From Streptomyces sp. WM6386 (GTDB lineage: Bacteria; Actinomycetota; Actinomycetes; Streptomycetales; Streptomycetaceae), in NCBI RefSeq assembly GCF_000972385.1, contig NZ_JXTE01000082.1, positions 1 through 32,169 of the forward strand: a stretch of 32,169 bases of DNA, read 5' to 3'. The notes under the pieces are model-generated. The model did no database searches, was not told where the DNA came from, and was given only the letters and a program-made list of their open reading frames with translations. The translations under genes were made by a program, and so were the position numbers. This document shows, in pieces, positions 7,908 to 16,788 of the stretch; position 1 is the first letter of the stretch, and every line of letters begins with the position of its first letter.

Positions 7908-9224
7908 ATGTGGGAGCGTGAGGAGGTGAGTGAGACACCACCGAACACCCTGCAATACCGCTTTGACGGGCCAGAGGACGCCCCTGTTCTGATCCTGGGC
8001 AATTCTCTCGCCACTACATGGCACATGTGGGACCGGCAGGTTCCCGAGCTGGCCAAGCAGTGGCGGATCTTCCGGTTCGACCTGCCGGGGCACGGCGGCG
8101 CGCCCGCCTACCCGGCGGGCTCGGTCCGAGACCTCACCGCCCGACTGCTCGCCACCCTCGACCGGCTCGGCATCCAGCGTTTCGGCTACGCGGGCTGTGC
8201 GCTCGGCGGCGCGGTCGGCCTGGAGCTGGCCCTGCGCCACCCGGAGCGGGTCGCCTCGCTCGCGCTGATCGCCGCCTCGCCGAGATTCGGCACGCCGGAC
8301 GAGTTCCGGCAGCGCGGCGTGATCGTGCGGACCAACGGGCTCGACCCCATCGCCCGCACCTCCCCCGACCGCTGGTTCACCGGCGGGTTCGCCGCCGCGC
8401 AGCCCGCGATCACCGACTGGGCCGTGCAGATGGTCCGCACCACCGACCCGGGCTGCTACATCGCCGCCTGCGAGGCTCTCGCGGCCTTCGACATAAGGGC
8501 CGACCTCGCCCACGTCGGCGTGCCCACCCTCGTCCTCGTCGGCTCCGACGACCAGGTCACCGGCCCGGCGGAGGCCCGTACGCTCGTCGCCGGCATCCCC
8601 GACGCACGGCTCGCCGTGGTGCCGGGCGCCTCCCACCTCGTACCGGTGGAGCAGCCCGCGGCCGTCACCGACCTCCTGGTCCGGCACTTCTCCACGGCCT
8701 GGCAGCCCGCCTTCGACTCCACCACCGGGCAGACGGCCATCCCGGCCGCCCCGCTCAAGCCGGTCCTGGCGGCCCCGCCGCAGATCTCGCCGATCGCCGA
8801 GATCGCCCCCGCCGTACCGGCGCCCTTCGTGGGCGGGGGACGGCCCGACCCGTACGACGCCGGGATCAAGGTGCGCCGCGAGGTGCTCGGCGACGCGCAT
8901 GTCGACCGGGCGCTGGCGCAGGCCGACGAGTTCTCCGGCGACTTCCAGGAGTTCGTCACCCGCTACGCCTGGGGCGAGATCTGGGACCGCCCCGGTCTCG
9001 ACCGCCGCTCCCGCAGCTGTGTCACGCTCACCGCCCTCGTCGCGGGCGGCCACCTGGAGGAGCTCGGCTTCCACGTCCGGGCCGCCCTGCGCAACGGTCT
9101 CACCCCGGTCGAGATCAAGGAGGTGCTGTTGCAGGCGGCGGTCTACTGCGGGGTGCCGGCGGCCAACAGCGCGTTCAAGGTGGCCCAGCAGGTCATCCGG
9201 GAGGAGACGACTCCTGAGGAGTGA
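7908..9224 (+). CDS. pcaL: PcaD-PcaC fusion: 3-oxoadipate enol-lactonase / 4-carboxymuconolactone decarboxylase
   Basis: A 438-residue two-domain protein. Residues 15-265 form an alpha/beta hydrolase (LILGNSLATTWHMW oxyanion region, FDLPGHGGA, acid D214/D215, H243 in PGASHLVPVEQP). Residues 310-432 form a carboxymuconolactone decarboxylase domain (WGEIWDRPGLDRRSRS, then HLEELGFHVRAALRNGLTPVEI). This PcaL architecture catalyses two consecutive steps of the protocatechuate branch of the beta-ketoadipate pathway. No other pca gene is in the window, so it may belong to a pathway encoded elsewhere. The nucleophile elbow reads G96-C-A-L-G100, with Ala where PcaD enzymes have Ser (G-x-S-x-G). ATG at 7908 is used; GTG at 7926 (giving MSETPPNT) is an equally likely start. 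Confidence 0.82.
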   Translation: MWEREEVSETPPNTLQYRFDGPEDAPVLILGNSLATTWHMWDRQVPELAKQWRIFRFDLPGHGGAPAYPAGSVRDLTARLLATLDRLGIQRFGYAGCALGGAVGLELALRHPERVASLALIAASPRFGTPDEFRQRGVIVRTNGLDPIARTSPDRWFTGGFAAAQPAITDWAVQMVRTTDPGCYIAACEALAAFDIRADLAHVGVPTLVLVGSDDQVTGPAEARTLVAGIPDARLAVVPGASHLVPVEQPAAVTDLLVRHFSTAWQPAFDSTTGQTAIPAAPLKPVLAAPPQISPIAEIAPAVPAPFVGGGRPDPYDAGIKVRREVLGDAHVDRALAQADEFSGDFQEFVTRYAWGEIWDRPGLDRRSRSCVTLTALVAGGHLEELGFHVRAALRNGLTPVEIKEVLLQAAVYCGVPAANSAFKVAQQVIREETTPEE

Positions 9225-9288
9225 GCACGGCAGCCGGGCAGCGCGGCCACCAGGCTGAGCCGCCCCGGCGGCCCTTCCAGGAGGCAGG

Positions 9289-9933
9289 ATGGAAGCCATG
9301 AAGCTCACGAAGATGTCGCACGCCTGTGTCCGCCTCGAGAAGGACGGACGCACGCTCGTCCTCGACCCCGGCGCGTTCGGTGAGGCGGACGCCGCGGTCG
9401 GCGCGGACGCGATCCTGATCACGCACGAGCACCCCGACCACTTCGACGAGGAGCGGCTGCGCACGGCCCTTGAGGCGAACCCGGCCGCCGAGATCTGGAC
9501 CCTGAAGTCCGTCGCGGAGAAGATCTCCGGCGCCTTCCCGGGCCGGGTGCACACCGTCGGCCACGGCGACACCTTCACGGCGGCCGGCTTCGACGTCCAG
9601 GTCCACGGCGAACTCCACGCCGTCATCCACCCGGACATCCCGCGCATCACCAACGTCGGCTACCTCGTCGACGGCGGCCGCGTCTTCCACCCCGGCGACG
9701 CCCTGACCGTCCCCGACCACGCCGTCGAGACGCTGATGCTCCCGGTCATGGCCCCCTGGAGCAAGATCTCCGAGGTCATCGACTACGTCCGCGAGGTCAA
9801 GCCGCAGCGGGCGTACGACATCCACGACGCCCTTCTCACCGACCTGGCCCGTCCCATCTACGACAACCAGATCGGTGCGCTCGGCGGCGCGGAGCATCTG
9901 CGGCTGGCGCCCGGGGAGAGCACGTCGCTGTGA
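9289..9933 (+). CDS. Metallo-beta-lactamase-fold hydrolase (UlaG-like)
   Basis: A 214-residue single-domain protein with the metal motif H46-x-H48-x-D50-H51 (ITHEHPDHFD). Further ligand candidates lie in VHGELHAVIH, in HPGDAL (a conserved Asp), and in a terminal YDIHDALL. The opening, HACVRLEKDGRTLVLDPG, is characteristic of the UlaG/RomA-like branch that hydrolyses phospholipid, lactone or cyclic phosphate substrates rather than beta-lactams. Start ATG 9289 lies only 4 nt after AGGAGG; ATG 9298 (MKLTKMSH) is 13 nt away, so the start is uncertain by three residues. It is followed 30 nt later by xthA on the same strand and may be co-transcribed with it. Confidence 0.85.
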   Translation: MEAMKLTKMSHACVRLEKDGRTLVLDPGAFGEADAAVGADAILITHEHPDHFDEERLRTALEANPAAEIWTLKSVAEKISGAFPGRVHTVGHGDTFTAAGFDVQVHGELHAVIHPDIPRITNVGYLVDGGRVFHPGDALTVPDHAVETLMLPVMAPWSKISEVIDYVREVKPQRAYDIHDALLTDLARPIYDNQIGALGGAEHLRLAPGESTSL

Positions 9934-9963
9934 GTGTCAGTGGCGCCCGGTAGGTTGTCAGGC

Positions 9964-10743
9964 ATGCGCATCGCGACCTGGAACGTCAACTCGATCACCG
10001 CCCGCCTGCCGAGGCTCCTGGCCTGGCTGGAGAGCAGCGGCACCGACGTGCTCTGCCTCCAGGAGGCCAAGCTGGCCGAGGAGCAGTTCCCGTTCGACCA
10101 GCTGCGCGAGGCGGGCTACGAGGCGGCGGTCCACGCCACAGGCCGGTGGAACGGGGTGGCGGTGATCTCCCGCGTCGGCCTGGAGGACGTCGTCAAGGGC
10201 CTGTCCGGCGACCCCGGCTACGACGGCGCCCCCGAGCCCCGCGCCATCTCCGCGACCTGCGGCCCGGTCCGCGTCTGGTCGGTGTACGTGCCGAACGGGC
10301 GCGAGGTGGACCACCCGCACTACGCCTACAAGCTCCAGTGGTTCGAGGCCCTCAAGGCGGCCGTCGCGGGTGACGCGGCGGGCAGCCGCCCCTTCGCGGT
10401 CCTGGGCGACTACAACGTGGCGCCGACCGACGACGACGTCTACGACGTGGCCGCCTTCGAGGGCCTCACCCACGTCACCCCGGCCGAGCGCGCGGCCCTC
10501 ACCTCCCTGCGCGAGGCGGGCCTGTCCGACGTGGTTCCGCGCCCCCTCAAGTACGACCACCCCTTCACGTACTGGGACTACCGCCAGCTCTGCTTCCCCA
10601 AGAACCGCGGCATGCGCATCGACCTCGTGTACGGCAACGAGCCGTTCGCGAAGGCCGTCAGCGACGCCTACGTGGACCGCGAGGAGCGCAAGGGCAAGGG
10701 CGCGTCGGACCATGCGCCCGTGGTCGTGGATCTCGACGTCTAG
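9964..10743 (+). CDS. xthA: Exodeoxyribonuclease III / AP endonuclease
   Basis: A 259-residue member of the exonuclease III family (DNA repair at abasic sites and 3' blocks). Active-site landmarks match the family: TWNVNSI near the N terminus, metal ligand E34 in CLQEAK, GRWNGVAVIS, D149/N151 in GDYNVAPTDDDVYD, RIDLVYGN, and the terminal D249-H250 in SDHAPVVVDL. Length is normal (about 260). The start is ATG 9964, where family similarity begins (MRIATWNVN), not the open GTG 30 nt upstream. Its TAG stop (10741-10743) directly abuts the stop of the convergent SGNH hydrolase gene. Confidence 0.95.
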   Translation: MRIATWNVNSITARLPRLLAWLESSGTDVLCLQEAKLAEEQFPFDQLREAGYEAAVHATGRWNGVAVISRVGLEDVVKGLSGDPGYDGAPEPRAISATCGPVRVWSVYVPNGREVDHPHYAYKLQWFEALKAAVAGDAAGSRPFAVLGDYNVAPTDDDVYDVAAFEGLTHVTPAERAALTSLREAGLSDVVPRPLKYDHPFTYWDYRQLCFPKNRGMRIDLVYGNEPFAKAVSDAYVDREERKGKGASDHAPVVVDLDV

Positions 10744-12516
10744 TCACCGCAGCAGACCGAGGTCCACGGACCCGGCGAGCGCCGCGAGACCCGTGTCTCC
10801 CGGGTGCAGATGGTCGCCGCTGTCGTACGCGGGCAGCATCCGTGCCGGGTGGTCCGGGTCGCGCACCACGCCGTCGAAGTCGAGCACGCCGTCGAACACA
10901 CCGGCGTCCCGGATCCAGGCGTTCACCGCGACCCGCTCGCCGTCCACGGCGGCCGTGCAGCGTGCCTCGCCCTCGCAGGGCAGGATCGTCGCGGCCAGCA
11001 TCCGCAGTCCGCGCGCACGGCCCCGGTCGGCGATCTCCCGCAGGCCCGCGATCACCTCGTCCGCCGTGGCGCCCCACCGCACGTCGTTGACGCCCTGGAA
11101 GACGACCGCCGTACGCGCCGACGTCTGCGCGAGGACATCCCGGTCGAACCGGTGCAGGGCGCTCACCCCGCCGGTGTCCGTGGAGACCCCGTCACCGGGA
11201 TAGCGGTCGGTGACCACGCGGTTCGCGGAGATCCCCTGGTTGAGCACGCCATAGTGCGGGACGGCGTCCTGCGCCAGCAGTCGTGCGGCCAGCACATCGG
11301 GCCACCGCCGATTGGCGTCGGCCGTCGACTTGTCGCCGTCCGTGATCGAGTCCCCGAGCAGCACCACGGACCCCGGCCCGCCGCCCACGTCCACCCCGGT
11401 CAGCAGCGGCCGGCTCGTCAGGACGGTGGTGTACGCCGTCGCCGAGCCGTCGGCCGTGTGGTCGCCCGCCTCACTGACGTACGAGCGCTGCTGCGCGAGC
11501 CGGTGAACGGGCGCCGCCGTCACCGTCCCCGGCAGATGGAAGCTCACCAGCAGATTCGCGTCCGCGGGCACCTCGAAGTCGAGCGGATCGCTGAACACCT
11601 GCGCCCCCGCGGGCACATCGGCGCCCACCGCACCCCGGAAGGCGACCGGCACCGGCACGTCCCGCGCCGCCGCACCGGCCTCCTGGACCGCCACCGTCGC
11701 GCTCCCGATCCGCACGGGAGCCGCCGCGAAGGTGTTGTCGAACCGCAGCCGCACCCGCGGCCCGCCCACCGAGGAGTGCACCACGAGCCGCAGCGTCCGC
11801 TCGCTCCACGGCCCCACGGCCGGATACCCGGCGGTCGCCGTCGCCCAACTCCCGCTCCAGCCCGCGGTGGTGGCCCGCACCGCCACCGCGAACACATGCA
11901 GGGCAGGCGAGTCGGGCAGCAGCACCGAGGCGACCTGACGCCCGCGCGTGAGCGGAACCGTCACGACGTACAGCCGTGCCTTCTCGGCGAGTTGACCGCC
12001 GGGCGTGTTCACGTGCCCCAGCGCCACCGCCTTCGTGGCGAGCGGGCCGGTGCGCCAGTCGGGGGCGGTGAGCCGGTAGGAGGAGCTGCCGCCGTTCGCG
12101 TACGACACCCTGCCCGCACCCGTCACATCGGCGCCGCCGGTGCCCGCCACCAGGAAGGCGAGTGCGTCGCCCCGGCCGCCGACGCGCACCGACTGCCCGG
12201 CGGCCCGTACGTTGTCCGGCTCGCCCGCCTCCCGGCGCGGCCAGGACAGCCGTGCCCCCTGCACGGTCGGTGTGCGGCCGGGTGTCCAGCCCGCCGCCGT
12301 GAGGTCCTGGGCCGACAGGGAGGCGCCCGACCCGTCGAAGTCCGCCGCGCCGGGCCGGGCGTCGTCGCTGACCGCCGTGTTGTCGAAGAGCCGCTCCAGC
12401 GGAAGCGGTTGCGCTCGCTCCGCCCGCCGCGGGGCGCTCGCCTGCACCGGGCCGGCCGGCAGCAGGACCGCGCACAGGGCGAGGGCGAGCGCGGACATCC
12501 GTACACCTCGGCGCAC
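10744..12516 (-). CDS. Secreted SGNH/GDSL hydrolase
   Basis: A 590-residue exported esterase/lipase-type enzyme. The N terminus is a signal peptide (basic MRRGVRM, hydrophobic ALALALCAVLLPAGPVQA, probable cleavage near residue 27). Residues 35-370 are beta-rich accessory sequence (jelly-roll-like by eye). The catalytic SGNH domain follows: block I VVLLGDSITDG with nucleophile S390, block II G428 in NQGISANR, block III N477 in GVNDV, and block V D568-x-x-H571 in GDHLHPGD. The family often deacetylates polysaccharides; the substrate here is unknown. The GTG start at 12516 follows GGGGGA by 6 nt; ATG at 12498 is possible. A consensus promoter lies upstream. It converges on xthA with no gap. Confidence 0.9.
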   Translation of the reverse strand: MRRGVRMSALALALCAVLLPAGPVQASAPRRAERAQPLPLERLFDNTAVSDDARPGAADFDGSGASLSAQDLTAAGWTPGRTPTVQGARLSWPRREAGEPDNVRAAGQSVRVGGRGDALAFLVAGTGGADVTGAGRVSYANGGSSSYRLTAPDWRTGPLATKAVALGHVNTPGGQLAEKARLYVVTVPLTRGRQVASVLLPDSPALHVFAVAVRATTAGWSGSWATATAGYPAVGPWSERTLRLVVHSSVGGPRVRLRFDNTFAAAPVRIGSATVAVQEAGAAARDVPVPVAFRGAVGADVPAGAQVFSDPLDFEVPADANLLVSFHLPGTVTAAPVHRLAQQRSYVSEAGDHTADGSATAYTTVLTSRPLLTGVDVGGGPGSVVLLGDSITDGDKSTADANRRWPDVLAARLLAQDAVPHYGVLNQGISANRVVTDRYPGDGVSTDTGGVSALHRFDRDVLAQTSARTAVVFQGVNDVRWGATADEVIAGLREIADRGRARGLRMLAATILPCEGEARCTAAVDGERVAVNAWIRDAGVFDGVLDFDGVVRDPDHPARMLPAYDSGDHLHPGDTGLAALAGSVDLGLLR

Positions 12517-12566
12517 CTGGTTCCCCCGTTCGGTACCGGTCGGGACGAGACGAAAGTCGCTCCGTG

Positions 12567-12595
12567 AAGATAGGGAGGCACCGGTGGCGCGTCAA
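12567..12595 (-). promoter_or_regulatory. Sigma-HrdB-type promoter of the SGNH hydrolase
   Basis: On the minus strand, TTGACG (12590-12595) and TATCTT (12567-12572) are separated by exactly 17 bp. Both are close to the vegetative consensus (TTGACR / TAnnnT), with an expected transcript start near 12560 and a leader of about 44 nt. It is the best-formed promoter in the window. Confidence 0.7.
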
Positions 12596-12689
12596 CGAGC
12601 CATGCGCGAACTCGGCGTGAAGTCGCCCCGAATCGACCGCGGGCGCGCGCCTGTGGTGCTGGGGCGGGTGCCAATGACACGCTGGGCGT

Positions 12690-13097
12690 ATGAAGATCCC
12701 TTTTCTGGGCAACCGGCGCAAGGAACCCGAGGTGCACGACGCCGAGGGCATCGCCGGGCTCCTCTCCGAATGTGAGCTGCTGCGCCACCAGGCGCAGCGC
12801 AGCGGTGTCCGACTCGACGACACCGTTGCCTCGTTGGAGGCGCTCGACCAGCTGGTGCCGCGGTGGCGGGACGACGCCGAGGTCCTGGAGTGGCTCGGCA
12901 ACGACGCCGGGCTGTATCTCGGGACGGTGATCGTAGGGACCGTGGAGGGGGCCCACTGGGGGATCCGCTCCGACGGGCAGCCGGTGATCCGGCTCGCCTC
13001 CGGCCGGGAGTTCGATGTCGTCGCCGACGGCCACGAGTGGGCGGCGAGCGGGGTGCCCGAACTCTCCCAGCTGTACGCCGAGGTGGCGGAGGCCTAG
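12690..13097 (+). CDS. Small conserved actinobacterial protein (DUF6278-like), function unknown
   Basis: A 135-residue soluble, acidic protein starting MKIPFLGNRRKEPEV. An N-terminal helical half (GIAGLLSECELLRHQAQ ... LEALDQLVPRW) is followed by a beta-rich half (GLYLGTVIVGTVEGAHW, PVIRLASGREFDVV) with the helix HEWAASGVPELSQLYAEV at the end. I believe this matches a Streptomyces domain of unknown function (DUF6278), but could not check that. No signal peptide, membrane segment or catalytic motif is visible. The ribosome site is weak. Divergent from the SGNH hydrolase gene. Confidence 0.7.
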   Translation: MKIPFLGNRRKEPEVHDAEGIAGLLSECELLRHQAQRSGVRLDDTVASLEALDQLVPRWRDDAEVLEWLGNDAGLYLGTVIVGTVEGAHWGIRSDGQPVIRLASGREFDVVADGHEWAASGVPELSQLYAEVAEA

Positions 13098-13222
13098 AGC
13101 AAGTGTGTAAGCAAGGAGTAAATACGGCTAATGCCCGAAAAGTGCGTGTCGGGTATTAACTCCACTCTTGTCTGGATAGTTTGCGGCAATCGCGACACAG
13201 CTGAGAGTGGGTAGGGCTGGGC

Positions 13223-13966
<744 letters not shown>

Positions 13967-13985
13967 CCCGGGGGGAGTGCGACCC

Positions 13986-14153
13986 ATGTTCCGCACCACA
14001 CGTGTGTGCAAGGACCCGATGGTCGGCCCCCATGCCGGCGGTTTCCTCGCGTGGAACCTCTATTACGCTATGCCGTTCATGCCCGTGGTGACGGTGATCC
14101 CGCCGGGGACGCCGCTGCCGGGTGGGGATCCCCCCACGGCCCCGAGACCGTAG
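13986..14153 (+). CDS. Hypothetical 55-aa protein downstream of gluA
   Basis: A short ORF begins ATG 13986, 19 nt after the gluA stop, with a strong GGGGGGAG ribosome site about 9 nt upstream. Product: MFRTTRVCKDPMVGPHAGG, then a hydrophobic core FLAWNLYYAMPFMPVVTVI, then a proline-rich tail. It occupies the place of gluB in a normal operon but shows no lipoprotein signal or binding-protein similarity. Its stop lies inside the terminator hairpin. It could be a real small membrane-associated peptide or a remnant of a lost gene. Confidence 0.45.
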   Translation: MFRTTRVCKDPMVGPHAGGFLAWNLYYAMPFMPVVTVIPPGTPLPGGDPPTAPRP

Positions 14154-14158
14154 GGGGG
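14130..14158. terminator. Hairpin terminator after gluA, between convergent genes
   Basis: CCCCCCACGG (14130-14139) pairs with CCGTAGGGGGG (14148-14158), with one bulged A and an 8-nt loop. It lies between the gluA unit and the convergent S15 hydrolase (stop at 14201), so it may serve both directions. There is no T-tract, which is usual in Streptomyces. Confidence 0.65.
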
Positions 14159-14200
14159 TGGCAGCTCACAGAGCCATACCCGCCCGGCGCCGGCCGGAGA

Positions 14201-15769
14201 TCACTGCTCGCGCAGCGGAATCGACACGTACGACGGGTCGTTCGACGGCGAGGAGAAGGTCAGTCGCGCGCCGGACGGGTTGTGCTCGATGTAGAGCGGG
14301 TCGACCGTGTCGACGACCAGGGCGAGACGGTGCCCTGCCGGGACGTCGTAGGCCGTGGAGTACAGCTCCAGGTCGACGCCGAACGGCTTGCCGGGCGTCT
14401 GCCCGTGGAAGGTGTACGGCGCGTTGCTGACCAGCTTGCCGAGGCCGAGCGGCCCCACGTCGTAGAGGTAGGCGACGAGGGTGCCGCTCTCCTTGGTCGG
14501 GGTGACCGTGGTGTGCAACTCGGCGGTGCCGCGTACCGGTTGGGCCGTCGCGTACTTCTCCGACTGCCATACCGCCGCCCAGGTGCGGGGGAGCAGGGGG
14601 ATCGAGGCGACCGGGGGCAGCTTGGCGATCTGGTCGAGGATGCTGGACAGGAAGACGACCCCGCCGTCGGCACCCGAGTCGACGTTGGTGTGGATCGTGG
14701 TGGTGCCGGACAGGGCGAGCTTCTTGCGGGTCGCGCCGACCGACTTCCAGTCCGGGTAGCCCTCGTAGCCGCCCGTGGAACGGGACTTGAGCCGGACGGG
14801 CCGCTCCTTGTCGATGCCGTTGGCCTCGCCCCTGAGGTAGTGGTCGAACCAGCGCTCGGTGTCGGTCCACACGTCGCCCGGCAGCCCCAGCAGACCGGTG
14901 AGTTCGGCGGTCGCGTGGTCGCCGGGGCGGAACTCCAGTCTCTTCGGGCCGGTCAGCTTCTCGTAGAAGTCCGCGTACTGGTTGGGCGGGAAGACCGTGT
15001 CGCCCCAGGCGTTGGCCAGCATGACCGCCGCGCCGTTCTTGTTCAGCTGATCCACATATGTGGCGGCCGAACGTTTCTTCCCCCAATTGACCATGTCCTG
15101 TTCCCTGGACAGATCGGAGGCGTAGAGGTTGTCGAAGATCTCCCGGAGTTCGGCGCTCTGGCGCCCGGTGACCAGGCTCGCGCCGTCGAGGAGGGCCGAG
15201 GCCTGGACGTGCTGGGTGCGCCCCGAGTAGATCGAGTCGATCAGGTCGGCCCAGCCGCTGAGGGCGGCGACCGCCCTGACGCGCTTGTCGTGGGCGGCGG
15301 TGAGCAGGCTGATGCCGGCGCCGTAGGAGACGCCCGCCATGCCGACTCTCTGGGTGTCGGCCGGGGTGTGGGCGAGCGCCCAGTCGATGACCTTGCGGGC
15401 GTCGGCTATGTCGGGTGGGCCCGCCACTTCTATCTCCCCGCCGGACTGCCAGAAGCCGCGCACGTTGTAACTGAGCACCACATAGCCGGAGTTCGCGAGT
15501 TTCTGGGCCTGCGCGAAGTACTCGACCTGGGGCAGGCCCCAGCTTGTGGGCAGCACGAGCAGCGGGTAGGTGCGGCTGCCGTCGGAGCCCGCCGGGGTGA
15601 TGACGTTCGCCTTGAGGACGGTGCCGCCCTCGCCGGTGATGTCGACGAACCGGACGCCGTTCGTGGCCGCCTGTGCGGCGGGGGTCACGCCGAGGACCCC
15701 ACCGGCGATCAGGGTCGCGGAGACGGCGCCCACAGCGGTCGTGCGCAGGGCCTTGCGATGGTGTCCCAC
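14201..15769 (-). CDS. Secreted X-Pro dipeptidyl-peptidase-like (S15/CocE) hydrolase
   Basis: A 522-residue exported serine hydrolase. Signal peptide: basic MGHHRKALR, hydrophobic TTAVGAVSATLIAGGVLGV, cleavage likely after AQA (about residue 34). The alpha/beta hydrolase core has nucleophile S148 in GVSYGAG, D257 in NAWGDTVFPPNQ and H285 in RPGDHATAE. A beta-rich C-terminal domain (about 330-522) matches the jelly-roll of S15/CocE enzymes. Likely cleaves X-Pro peptides or acyl esters outside the cell; a close tripeptidyl-peptidase-like role is possible. Start GTG 15769 with GAGGAG about 7 nt upstream. The 116-bp upstream region carries a cluster of GGTAA/TTACC half-sites. Confidence 0.87.
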   Translation of the reverse strand: MGHHRKALRTTAVGAVSATLIAGGVLGVTPAAQAATNGVRFVDITGEGGTVLKANVITPAGSDGSRTYPLLVLPTSWGLPQVEYFAQAQKLANSGYVVLSYNVRGFWQSGGEIEVAGPPDIADARKVIDWALAHTPADTQRVGMAGVSYGAGISLLTAAHDKRVRAVAALSGWADLIDSIYSGRTQHVQASALLDGASLVTGRQSAELREIFDNLYASDLSREQDMVNWGKKRSAATYVDQLNKNGAAVMLANAWGDTVFPPNQYADFYEKLTGPKRLEFRPGDHATAELTGLLGLPGDVWTDTERWFDHYLRGEANGIDKERPVRLKSRSTGGYEGYPDWKSVGATRKKLALSGTTTIHTNVDSGADGGVVFLSSILDQIAKLPPVASIPLLPRTWAAVWQSEKYATAQPVRGTAELHTTVTPTKESGTLVAYLYDVGPLGLGKLVSNAPYTFHGQTPGKPFGVDLELYSTAYDVPAGHRLALVVDTVDPLYIEHNPSGARLTFSSPSNDPSYVSIPLREQ

Positions 15770-15808
15770 GGGCCACTCCTCACTCGTGTCAGTGCAAAGT
15801 GACCCGAC

Positions 15809-15862
15809 GGTAACCGCGGGTTCTTACCGCAGGTAACCCGTCGGTAAGTTACGCGGCAGTAA
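15809..15862. promoter_or_regulatory. Cluster of GGTAA/TTACC half-sites, probable operator
   Basis: The promoter region of the S15 hydrolase contains GGTAA at 15809, 15832 and 15843, AGTAA at 15858, and TTACC at 15824. TTACC-GCA-GGTAA (15824-15836) is a perfect dyad, and the copies at 15832 and 15843 are 11 bp apart, one helical turn. Such dyads are typical targets of TetR- or GntR-type dimers, but the regulator is not encoded next to it. Confidence 0.5.
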
Positions 15863-15885
15863 CGATTGTTGTCATGTGAATGAAT

Positions 15886-16644
15886 TCAGGAGGCGCGGTG
15901 GGAGTTGCGGGGAGCCGCGGGCGCCGGCAGCGGCGCCTGTGCGGCCCGGGTCACATCCGCGATGAGCTCGGCGACGTCCGGGCCGTATGCCTGTGAGTTG
16001 ACCACCTTCAGCAGCAGGACGAACGTGTTGTTGCCGTACTTGCGGGACAGCCGCTCGTGGTTGCGGGCGAGGTAGCGGGTCGCGGCCTGGTTGGTGATCG
16101 CGGTCTGGCCGCTGAACAGGAAGACGGGCCGGGTCAGGCCGGGTTGCCCCGCCGTGAGCCGGGCCAGCAGCACGTATTCGGACAGGCCCTTCTCCATGCG
16201 GTAGCGCTCGCTGCCGATCTGGAAGGCGAGCCGGTCCGGGCCCGGTTCCGGATCGGTGTTCACCCGCACTCCGGGCAGCATGGCGTGCATATGGGCCGCC
16301 ATGCGCCGGTTGGATCCCGGACCGCCGACACAGAACTCCGTGCGCTCCCCGAAGCCCTGCCGGGCCGTGTCCTGGGTGATCACCTCGGCGTGCGCACCAC
16401 AGTCCTTGATGAGCGCGGAGAGCTCCAGGAGTGCGAAGACGTCGTAGCGGTGCACGGAGAGGTCGGGGCTGCCGGCGTCGCGGTTGACGACGAGCAGGGA
16501 CTCGGAGTTGTCCGGCAGCCCGAAGAACGCCTGCTTCTTACGGAGCTTGCGCTTCCACAGATAGGTGCGGGCCACCCAGCCGAGGGCGGCACTGATGCCG
16601 GCCGCGACCACGCCCAGGACGATGTTGCGCACGTCGTCATTCAT
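15886..16644 (-). CDS. Membrane-anchored protein of unknown function
   Basis: A 252-residue protein with one N-terminal membrane segment (VRNIVLGVVAAGISAALGWVA, about 5-25), a basic stop-transfer patch (WKRKLRKK) and a soluble domain. That domain has a strand LLVVN, then helix FALLELSALIKDCG, strand AEVITQD, a Gly-rich turn CVGGPGSNRRMAAHM and later FLFSGQTAITNQAATRYLA. The alternating strand/helix pattern and GGPGSN turn suggest a Rossmann-like, perhaps nucleotide-binding fold, but I cannot name a family. Its tail is Pro/Ala-rich. ATG 16644 has no ribosome site; a TAGCAT -10-like hexamer 8 nt upstream suggests a leaderless transcript. Confidence 0.75.
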   Translation of the reverse strand: MNDDVRNIVLGVVAAGISAALGWVARTYLWKRKLRKKQAFFGLPDNSESLLVVNRDAGSPDLSVHRYDVFALLELSALIKDCGAHAEVITQDTARQGFGERTEFCVGGPGSNRRMAAHMHAMLPGVRVNTDPEPGPDRLAFQIGSERYRMEKGLSEYVLLARLTAGQPGLTRPVFLFSGQTAITNQAATRYLARNHERLSRKYGNNTFVLLLKVVNSQAYGPDVAELIADVTRAAQAPLPAPAAPRNSHRAS

Positions 16645-16652
16645 GGGCGCGC

Positions 16653-16658
16653 ATGCTA
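16653..16658 (-). promoter_or_regulatory. Possible -10 element giving a near-leaderless transcript
   Basis: On the minus strand TAGCAT ends 8 nt before the ATG at 16644, which would put the transcript start at or within a few bases of the start codon. There is no Shine-Dalgarno sequence, which fits a leaderless mRNA, but no -35 hexamer is evident. Confidence 0.35.
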
Positions 16659-16788
16659 GCGGGCCGCCATGGCTGGTACGTACCCGTGTTCGAAGTGTGG
16701 CGTTCTTATGGCAGGTGCCCTGAATGGGGCTGTCGGGCCCCTGGTGTTGTGGTTACGCTGCGCGGACGGTCCCGGCCTGGAGGTACGC

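Noticed and set aside
7748..9224. Reading pcaL and the integrase relic as parts of an active mobile element
   Set aside because: Only about 45 codons of an integrase C terminus remain, and no excisionase, attachment-site repeat or other element gene is visible nearby.
7554..9653. A 699-codon minus-strand open frame across pcaL and the metallo-hydrolase
   Set aside because: It is opposite two genes with intact catalytic motifs and runs across their boundary; its translation is low-complexity.
14006..15802. A 598-codon plus-strand open frame opposite the S15 hydrolase
   Set aside because: Antisense to a gene with a signal peptide and complete Ser-Asp-His triad; its own product has no recognisable features.
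16669..16788. Longer start for gamma-glutamyltransferase
   Set aside because: It would place 40 residues ahead of the signal peptide; ATG 16789 has GGAGG at 5 nt.
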